This document shows positions 1 to 5,443 of a stretch of 6,483 bases of DNA, piece by piece (position 1 is the stretch's first letter; each line of letters starts with the position of its first letter). Position numbers and translations under genes: made by a program. The notes beneath the pieces are model-generated. The model was not told the origin of the DNA and did not search any database. It saw only the letters and a program-made list of their open reading frames with translations. Source of the DNA: Clostridia bacterium (lineage in GTDB: Bacteria; Bacillota; Clostridia; Christensenellales; Borkfalkiaceae); assembly GCA_017646555.1 (NCBI GenBank), contig JAGCMG010000061.1, positions 1 through 6,483 on the forward strand, written 5' to 3'.

Positions 1-242
1 CTAATACGATTGCCAACTCTACCGATAAGCGCACCAACGTAGCCACCGGTATGTTGATAACCGTACACGTCGTCGTAACCTAAACAAACGTCAACAATTT
101 TGCCGTTTTTTGCAGGTACTTTTATTGATTGAATTGCACCACCGTAAGTGATAATATTAACTTCAGCCTCACCATTTTTTAAAGTGTAAAGGTCAACTTG
201 CTTACCTTCATCGGTATAACCGAAAAGTTGTTTTGTAATCAT
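1..242 (-). CDS. galM: Aldose 1-epimerase (galactose mutarotase), 5' part only
   Basis: This is the N-terminal 80 codons of an aldose 1-epimerase, the cytoplasmic enzyme that interconverts alpha and beta anomers of galactose or glucose and feeds the Leloir pathway. The gene runs off the left edge, so about three quarters of a usual 330-350 residue protein is missing, including the expected catalytic His and Glu. The visible part matches the family's opening beta-sandwich strands: a short strand with a Gly-Tyr turn (residues 5-9), the ITYGGAIQSIKVP segment (30-43), the CLGYDD segment (53-58) and the hallmark GRVGNRI motif at 74-80, which carries the conserved Asn-Arg pair near the sugar site. 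The ATG at 240-242 is chosen because an AAGGAG ribosome binding site lies nine bases upstream. A promoter just upstream makes it a separate transcription unit from the transporter gene before it. Related YihR-type or other hexose mutarotases cannot be excluded, so substrate is unproven. Confidence 0.88.
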   Translation of the reverse strand, partial: MITKQLFGYTDEGKQVDLYTLKNGEAEVNIITYGGAIQSIKVPAKNGKIVDVCLGYDDVYGYQHTGGYVGALIGRVGNRI

Positions 243-251
243 TTTAATTCG

Positions 252-257
252 CTCCTT
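252..257 (-). promoter_or_regulatory. Ribosome binding site of the mutarotase gene
   Basis: The minus strand reads AAGGAG here, nine bases before the ATG at 240-242. It is a near-perfect anti-16S match and fixes the start codon. Confidence 0.85.
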
Positions 258-258
258 G

Positions 259-299
259 TGTAATTAAGTATATAATATCATTAAAACGATTTAATTACA
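259..299. repeat. 9-base inverted repeat flanking the mutarotase promoter; candidate operator
   Basis: TGTAATTAA at 259-267 and its exact reverse complement TTAATTACA at 291-299 are separated by 23 bases. Each arm contains the palindrome TAATTA. The right arm overlaps the -35 box and the left arm covers the predicted transcription start, so the repeat cannot form in full as an RNA hairpin and makes more sense as a pair of protein-binding half sites about three helical turns apart. The sequence is AT-rich, which raises the chance of coincidence. No regulator gene is in the window. Confidence 0.4.
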
Positions 300-300
300 A
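272..300 (-). promoter_or_regulatory. Sigma-A type promoter of the mutarotase gene
   Basis: The minus strand carries a -35 box TTGTAA at 295-300 (4 of 6 consensus bases), a 17-base spacer, and a -10 box TATTAT at 272-277 (5 of 6). TGA stands directly before the -10, which gives an extended -10 (TGN) element. The predicted start of transcription is near 265, leaving a leader of about 22 bases that includes the ribosome binding site. A 9-base inverted repeat overlaps this promoter and may be an operator (separate entry). The call rests on motif matching only. Confidence 0.7.
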
Positions 301-340
301 GAGTTTTAACTAACTTAAAAAAAATAAATGTAAAATTTAA

Positions 341-360
341 AAGCCCGTAAAAACGGGCTT
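341..360 (-). terminator. Intrinsic terminator of the ABC transporter gene
   Basis: A perfect 8-base-pair stem (AAGCCCGT with ACGGGCTT) encloses a 4-base loop. In the minus direction it is followed by a T-rich run, TTAAATTTTA and then more T's. It begins four bases after the TAA stop at 365-367. The T-rich side lies only on the minus-strand exit, so it terminates the transporter gene and separates it from the mutarotase promoter. Confidence 0.88.
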
Positions 361-364
361 AAAA

Positions 365-3016
365 TTATTCACTTCTTAATGCTACTACAGGGTCTTTTTT
401 AGACGCTATTCTTGATGGAACAAGCCCAGCAACGAGCGTTAACGCCATACTAATAAGCACTAAAATAACACCGCCTAAAGTTGGTAGTTTAGCAACGCTA
501 CCTATTCCTGCAAGTGCGTCGATAATAAGGTTAACGGGAATAGTTAAAAGTAAAGTCGTACCTATACCGATAACACCGCTAACAAAGCCAATAATTAAAG
601 TTTCCGCATTAAATACGCGTGAAATATCTTTTTTAGACGCACCAACAGCACGTAAAATACCGATTTCTTTAATTCTTTCAAGCACGGAAATATATGTGAT
701 TATACCTATCATTATCGAAGAAACGACAAGAGATACCGAAACAAACCCGATTAAAATATAACTAATTGCGTCAATTATCGTGCTAATTGAACTCATCATA
801 ATTCCTAAATAATCGGTATAAGTGATTTTCTTACTTTCGTCATCTTCGTTAATTTTGTTATAATTAGCAATAAAATCGTTGATATAATCTTTATTTTCAA
901 ACGAAGTCGGATAAATATTGATTGATGCAGGATTATCAAAGTTGATAAGCCCTAATTTTTCCAAATTACTTTCGTAATTATCGTTTACTTCAAGTTCGGT
1001 AGTGCCGTAACTTACGGTGTAACTCCACTTACCTTCACCAGTTGGGTCAAAGTAATTAAAATCGGGATTTGCAACCTTTTGTTTGTACAATAAACTACTT
1101 TCGTCTAATAAAACTTCTTCAGCGCGAGCAACCAACGCGTTAGTCAACGCCTTAGAATAAACCACGCAACTTTTTAAGCAACCGGTAGACGCTTCTTCTT
1201 TTAAGCGAACTATGCCTACGATTTCAAGATTAAGTGAACTATTATCAAGTTTATCGTTGAGCGCGTCACCAGATATAGTAGAACTAGTTTCACCACCGTT
1301 TATAGCCGTTACTGTAAATTTATCAGCGCTTGATAACAAGTTAAAGCGTTTGCCGATTAATTCATTAAAATTGATAACGATTGAAGGCTGTTCAGCAGTA
1401 GGGTCGTCTGGAATAGTGTAGGTTATGCCTTGCGAATTAAGCATTTGTTTAATCATAGGAATTCTTAATCTATCTATGATTTGCTCATCAGTTGCTTCCG
1501 GCATTTGACTTTTTATTACCCATTTTGCAATCTTAAAGCCAACGCCAGTATCTATCCCTAAATTATAAAGGTCGTAGTCGCTTATTTGGTTGTATTTATC
1601 AATGACTAAAAGCGCCTGATTTGCTGAATTTGGATTGTTCCAATTGCCGTCAATTAAGTCGTATTGCTCTTTAATTAGTTCGTGATTATCAATCATTTCC
1701 GAAAAAACGTCCGCCCCGCCCATCATCATTGATGAATTTGGGCTAGACGCGTTCATTAACGCCATAACGTCAAACGCGTTTCGTTTTTCATATTTATCTT
1801 CGTCAACTTTTGCATACACGTCAAAATCAAGATTATAAGTATATTGAATAGCGCTGACTTTGCTCATATCAATATTTTGCGTTAAATAACTCTTAAATGA
1901 CTTTAAATCGTTAGTAGCAATACCAACTGACGCCGCGTCAAGCATATTAGCAAAAGTATCTTTTGAGGTTACGGTTGTGGTATTAGGGTATTCAGTTAAA
2001 TTTTCCTTGTCGCCCACAAGTTCAGTAAGCATTGAGCCTACGTCAGCCGCTTGTTCAGTTATAGAAACAGGATAATTAGAAAGCGTATCTTCTTGAACTT
2101 TATTTATATAACGTTGAAAACCACTAGATAACGATAAAATAAGCGCTATACCTATTATACCGATAGAGCCTGCAAACGACGTTAAAAAAGTTCTACCTTT
2201 TTTGGTCATTAAGTTCTTAAAACTTAACGATAAAGCAGTCCAAAACGACATTGAAGTACGTTTTTTCTTACCTTTATTTACGGTAGTTTTTCTTACATTA
2301 CTTTCAGCTTTTTCTTCGGTTTTTTGGTCAATTACGCCGTCAAACGGTGCGCTATCGTCAGTAATTTGTCCGTCTAAAATTTTGATAATACGCGTTGAAT
2401 ATTCGTCAGCAAGTTGAGGATTATGCGTAACCATAATAATCAATCGGTCTTTTGAAATTTCTTTCAAAAGTTCCATAACTTGAACACTTGTAGTCGAATC
2501 TAACGCACCAGTCGGTTCGTCAGCAAGTAAAATATCAGGGTCGTTAACCAAAGCGCGCGCAATTGCAACTCTTTGCATTTGCCCACCCGATAATTGATTA
2601 GGTTTACTCTTAAGTTTATCTTTAAGCCCTACTTTTTCAAGGGCTGAAATTGCCCTTTCACGCCTTTCTTGAACGCCGATACCAGATAAAGTTAAAGCAA
2701 TTTCAACGTTTTCAAGCACGGTTTGGTGTGGAATTAAGTTATAATTTTGAAAAACAAAACCAACCGAGTGATTTCTATAAGTGTCCCAGTCTCTATCGCC
2801 GTATTCTTTAGTAGATTTTTCGTTGATAATCAAATCGCCCGAAGTATATTTATCAAGCCCACCGATTATGTTTAATAAAGTTGTTTTACCACAACCCGAC
2901 GGGCCTAAAATCGAAACGAATTCGCTTTCACGAAATTTGATACTAACGCCTTTTAGCGCTTCAACGGTAGTATCTCCTACGTAATAATTTTTTACTATGT
3001 TGCGAAGTTCTAACAT
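365..3016 (-). CDS. MacB/FtsX-type ABC transporter, ATPase and permease fused
   Basis: This 883-residue protein joins an ABC ATPase to an FtsX-like permease. The ATPase is residues 1-220: Walker A GPSGCGKTT at 38-46, Q-loop Gln90, signature LSGGQ at 142-146, Walker B ILLADEP at 162-168 with Asp166 and Glu167, D-loop 171-173 and switch His198. All are intact. A basic linker (about 232-258) leads to the first membrane helix (about 278-298), a very large extracytoplasmic domain (about 302-743), then three helices at about 747-776, 806-832 and 848-868. The motifs RIKEIGILRAVGASKKDI (781-798) and the C-terminal tail are classic for FtsX permeases. This is the MacB (type VII) layout. Such pumps work as dimers and usually move force to the outside, extruding peptides, lipids or drugs rather than carrying substrate through a membrane pore; the substrate here is unknown. 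The outer domain of about 440 residues is roughly twice that of E. coli MacB. The start is firm: an in-frame TAG stands directly before the ATG, with GGAGA five bases further up. No membrane-fusion partner or two-component system is adjacent. Confidence 0.93.
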   Translation of the reverse strand: MLELRNIVKNYYVGDTTVEALKGVSIKFRESEFVSILGPSGCGKTTLLNIIGGLDKYTSGDLIINEKSTKEYGDRDWDTYRNHSVGFVFQNYNLIPHQTVLENVEIALTLSGIGVQERRERAISALEKVGLKDKLKSKPNQLSGGQMQRVAIARALVNDPDILLADEPTGALDSTTSVQVMELLKEISKDRLIIMVTHNPQLADEYSTRIIKILDGQITDDSAPFDGVIDQKTEEKAESNVRKTTVNKGKKKRTSMSFWTALSLSFKNLMTKKGRTFLTSFAGSIGIIGIALILSLSSGFQRYINKVQEDTLSNYPVSITEQAADVGSMLTELVGDKENLTEYPNTTTVTSKDTFANMLDAASVGIATNDLKSFKSYLTQNIDMSKVSAIQYTYNLDFDVYAKVDEDKYEKRNAFDVMALMNASSPNSSMMMGGADVFSEMIDNHELIKEQYDLIDGNWNNPNSANQALLVIDKYNQISDYDLYNLGIDTGVGFKIAKWVIKSQMPEATDEQIIDRLRIPMIKQMLNSQGITYTIPDDPTAEQPSIVINFNELIGKRFNLLSSADKFTVTAINGGETSSTISGDALNDKLDNSSLNLEIVGIVRLKEEASTGCLKSCVVYSKALTNALVARAEEVLLDESSLLYKQKVANPDFNYFDPTGEGKWSYTVSYGTTELEVNDNYESNLEKLGLINFDNPASINIYPTSFENKDYINDFIANYNKINEDDESKKITYTDYLGIMMSSISTIIDAISYILIGFVSVSLVVSSIMIGIITYISVLERIKEIGILRAVGASKKDISRVFNAETLIIGFVSGVIGIGTTLLLTIPVNLIIDALAGIGSVAKLPTLGGVILVLISMALTLVAGLVPSRIASKKDPVVALRSE

Positions 3017-3021
3017 CTAAT

Positions 3022-3026
3022 TCTCC
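3022..3026 (-). promoter_or_regulatory. Ribosome binding site of the ABC transporter gene
   Basis: The minus strand reads GGAGA five bases before the ATG at 3014-3016. An in-frame stop (TAG, 3017-3019) immediately precedes that ATG, so no longer start is possible in this frame. Confidence 0.8.
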
Positions 3027-3040
3027 AAATATTTTTTTTG

Positions 3041-3069
3041 AGTATAGTTTAATCAAGAAAAAAAGTCAA
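3041..3069 (-). promoter_or_regulatory. Strong sigma-A type promoter of the ABC transporter gene
   Basis: On the minus strand a -35 box TTGACT (3064-3069, 5 of 6 consensus) and a -10 box TATACT (3041-3046, 5 of 6) are separated by exactly 17 bases. The predicted transcription start is near 3034, giving a leader of only about 18 bases before the ATG, so there is no room for a riboswitch or attenuator. The -35 box lies inside the descending arm of the candidate terminator of the upstream operon. Confidence 0.78.
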
Positions 3070-3100
3070 ATATATGAAATATATTTTTTTAAAATGACTT
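3058..3100 (-). terminator. Candidate AT-rich intrinsic terminator after the SbcC-like gene
   Basis: In the minus direction, AAGTCA (3095-3100) pairs with TGACTT (3063-3068). Inside them a 7-base-pair AT stem (3079-3085 with 3069-3075) closes a 3-base loop, with about nine unpaired bases on the ascending side. A run of seven T's (3064-3058) follows. Stem and T-run have terminator form and lie just after the TGA stop at 3103-3105, but the GC content of the stem is low, so termination may be leaky and some read-through into the transporter gene is plausible. Confidence 0.45.
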
Positions 3101-3109
3101 AATCAGTCA
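3095..3109. repeat. Short dyad TGACT-N5-AGTCA over the stop of the SbcC-like gene
   Basis: TGACT (3095-3099) and AGTCA (3105-3109) are exact inverted copies five bases apart, spanning the TGA stop codon. A further copy of TGACT on the minus strand forms the -35 box of the transporter promoter (within 3064-3069). The arms could act as alternative pairing partners in RNA or as a protein site. Five-base arms are weak evidence. Confidence 0.25.
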
Positions 3110-5427
3110 ACAAGCCCACTTGCTCTACTGCTATGACAAGTAAAGTAAATAATTTGCTTGTCTAACGAAAGTTCTTTAATAAAATCAAGTGCTTTATTAA
3201 GGTGCTTATCGTCGTAATTTACAAATGGGTCGTCAAGCACGATAAACGGATTGCGTTTTGCGCCGTTTTCAAGTGGTCTTTTTTCATAAACACTATCAAT
3301 AAAAGAAAGTCTTAACGCTAAAGCAAAAATATTTTTCCAACCTCTTGAGCAATAATCGATTGATTTTAACTGACCGTTTATTTCGACTGAAATATTATAG
3401 TCTAAATCAATTACCGTTTTTTCGTGATTAAGGGTGGTTTTTGACAAATAATCGTTTAATTTATCGTGAACAGGCTTAAGATATTTTTCCGTTAAAGACT
3501 TTCTTGCCCCTTGTAAATACGAATAAGTTTTAGATAATAATTCGTATTTTTTATTAAGCGCTGAAAGTTCATCTTCATAAAGGACTTTAAGCGATTCTAA
3601 TTCTTTTTGCTTATCAATTTTTGAAAGGCACTCGTTTTTAGAAATTTCAAGCGCTTGAATTAAATTAGTAAGTTCAGTTTGATTTTTTCTTAACAAGCGT
3701 TCGTCTTCGTCAAGTTTTTCCTTATCAGCGTTTAATAAATCGTCGCTCAAATTTATACCTTTATTTTCAAGTTCAACGATTTCTTTGTTAAGTTGTGCTA
3801 AACTGCTACTTAATTGTTTCATATTTTCAAACTGAATTTTCAACTCTTTGATAGCGTTTACAGTATAATTTTTTTCACTTAAATTAAATCTACTAAAAAA
3901 GGAAACTAATGCTTGATTTTTTACGCTTTCTTCTTGTTTTTTCAAACTCAAATAACTCTCAAAATGCTCTTTTGTCAGACATAATTCATTTAATTTTCGC
4001 AAGGAATTATCTAAATATTTAATAAATTCATCAGTAGCAGTATCAGCAAAGCCTAATTCTATTTTAATCTTTAATATTAAGGTTTGAATTTTAACAAGAT
4101 TCGCTTGATTTTTCTCTTTTTTTGCTAATAATTCTTTATTAAACGATTCAATTTTAGCGCTATCCGTACCCCCTTTAATAAGGTTAGAAAAATATAAAAA
4201 CGCAAAGACTAAAAGTAAAGCGCCACTAATTAAAGTGATAACAATACCAACGATTTTATTAACGAATATTAGCCCTATTCCAACAAAAGTAACTACTGCT
4301 AAAACAGCGAGTAAAACGGCGTAATAGTTAAAAGTTTTAGGTTGACTACTTGGCTCAATAATTTCAATTTCTTCGTTAACTATTTCATTTTCTTGTTCTC
4401 TTAACTTAACAAGTTCGTCGTAATGCTCTTTAGTTGGCAAAGATGAAAAGTTTACTAAAATATCTTGTTTTTTTCTTTTTAATTCCGATAATTTTTCTTC
4501 AGTTTTTAATAAATCGTCTTTAATTAAAGAAATTTCAGTAGCAATCGTTAAATTTTTAGAAAAATCCTCATCCGTTACAGTTTTATCGGCAAAAATCTTA
4601 TCATATTCGTTAATTTTACCTTTTAAGGTTTCAATTAAAGCCTTTTTTTCTTCGTATAACTTACGCCTTTCTTTTAATGCTTCAACTTCTCTAACTTTTT
4701 TTGATAAAGTAGAAATCCCATCAATTTTTAAATTCAACTCTTTTAATTGATTAGATTTTTGTAAAATATCTTCTTCAATATTATTAAGTGCCGTTTTGGC
4801 AGTTTCGCAAGTAAAAATCTCATTTTCAACCGAAACAATTTGGCGTTTTTTCTCCTCAATCTTCCCACGACCACCAGTAGTTTTAAGGTCTTTAACCTTT
4901 TCATCAATGGATTTTAAGGCGCGTTCGATATTGATATCACTTTCTTCACTTGAAATTTCGCCTATAATATCGGAAATGCATTTATTATCTGATAAATCAA
5001 GGTCTTTTTGTGATAAAAATAGCGTTCTTAAAAAAGCGTCGGAATTTACACCGAAAAGCCTTTCTCCCCACTTAAAATTACTTTCATTATATGTTTTACC
5101 TGAAGAAAGTTCGGTTAAAAGTTCGCTATCACTCGCTTCATTTTTCCCAAAATATCTTTCAAGTCGAAAAATCTTGCCGTCGTTTTCAAACTCAATATAA
5201 CCACCGAATTTACCACCACCAATAGGCGTGTATAAAACCCGGTCGTTTTCATCAAGATTTTTTTTTCGCGTTGCGCTCATGCCGTAAAAAATTGACTTAA
5301 TAAAAACAGAAAAAGTGGTTTTGCCCCAGCCGTTTTCTTCAAATATTATATTTAATTTATCGTTAAAGGTATAATCAAACGAAGTAATTTTCCCAAATCC
5401 TTCGATATGGCATTTAATTAATTTCAT
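3103..5427 (-). CDS. SbcC/Rad50/YhaN-like coiled-coil ATPase with a central membrane hairpin
   Basis: This 774-residue protein has the split ABC-ATPase plan of SbcC, Rad50 and YhaN. The N-terminal half-domain holds a Walker A variant ENGWGKTT (31-38) and Q-loop Gln140. Two long coiled-coil arms, rich in Lys, Glu and Leu, span about 190-355 and 420-650. The C-terminal half-domain holds a signature-like CSRGWKN (693-699), Walker B FIVLDDPF (728-735) with Asp732-Asp733, D-loop NYDD and switch His765. Between the arms, where Rad50 carries its CxxC zinc hook, are two hydrophobic helices (about 367-389 and 392-413) with a two- to three-residue turn; no CxxC exists anywhere. Both ATPase halves would therefore sit in the cytoplasm with the coil tips in the membrane. 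It should drive the metallophosphoesterase encoded just upstream, which it overlaps by one base. The expected role is ATP-dependent processing of DNA ends or hairpins. At 774 residues it is shorter than typical SbcC (about 1000). The start has an AAGGAG ten bases upstream. The sbcC name is withheld because the relationship to YhaN seems at least as close. Confidence 0.85.
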   Translation of the reverse strand: MKLIKCHIEGFGKITSFDYTFNDKLNIIFEENGWGKTTFSVFIKSIFYGMSATRKKNLDENDRVLYTPIGGGKFGGYIEFENDGKIFRLERYFGKNEASDSELLTELSSGKTYNESNFKWGERLFGVNSDAFLRTLFLSQKDLDLSDNKCISDIIGEISSEESDINIERALKSIDEKVKDLKTTGGRGKIEEKKRQIVSVENEIFTCETAKTALNNIEEDILQKSNQLKELNLKIDGISTLSKKVREVEALKERRKLYEEKKALIETLKGKINEYDKIFADKTVTDEDFSKNLTIATEISLIKDDLLKTEEKLSELKRKKQDILVNFSSLPTKEHYDELVKLREQENEIVNEEIEIIEPSSQPKTFNYYAVLLAVLAVVTFVGIGLIFVNKIVGIVITLISGALLLVFAFLYFSNLIKGGTDSAKIESFNKELLAKKEKNQANLVKIQTLILKIKIELGFADTATDEFIKYLDNSLRKLNELCLTKEHFESYLSLKKQEESVKNQALVSFFSRFNLSEKNYTVNAIKELKIQFENMKQLSSSLAQLNKEIVELENKGINLSDDLLNADKEKLDEDERLLRKNQTELTNLIQALEISKNECLSKIDKQKELESLKVLYEDELSALNKKYELLSKTYSYLQGARKSLTEKYLKPVHDKLNDYLSKTTLNHEKTVIDLDYNISVEINGQLKSIDYCSRGWKNIFALALRLSFIDSVYEKRPLENGAKRNPFIVLDDPFVNYDDKHLNKALDFIKELSLDKQIIYFTCHSSRASGLVD

Positions 5428-5443
5428 TAAAAATCTTCTCCTT
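5425..5443 (-). promoter_or_regulatory. TAATG stop-start overlap and internal ribosome binding site
   Basis: The upstream gene's TAA (5427-5429) shares one base with the downstream ATG (5425-5427), forming TAATG. The downstream gene's AAGGAG (5438-5443) lies inside the last codons of the upstream gene, ten bases from the ATG. This arrangement favours translational coupling and balanced production of the two subunits. Confidence 0.85.

Noticed and set aside
1212..2984. Three plus-strand open frames of 67-71 codons (1212-1421, 2202-2417, 2781-2984)
   Set aside because: All are antisense to the ABC transporter gene, whose conserved motifs account for the sequence; their products look like nothing recognisable.
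365..3016. Calling the transporter a macrolide-resistance MacB or a BceAB bacitracin pump
   Set aside because: The fold matches the wider MacB/FtsX class, but there is no adaptor or outer-membrane partner as in MacAB-TolC and no two-component system as with BceAB. The ATPase is fused, unlike BceAB, and the substrate cannot be read from the sequence.
3017..3102. Riboswitch or leader attenuator ahead of the ABC transporter gene
   Set aside because: The predicted transcription start leaves only about 18 bases of leader. The hairpin in this gap lies upstream of that start and is better explained as the previous operon's terminator.
4796..5200. Plus-strand open frame of 134 codons
   Set aside because: It lies wholly antisense to the well-supported SbcC-like gene, has a Ser/Leu-rich shadow-type composition, resembles no known family and shows no clear ribosome binding site.
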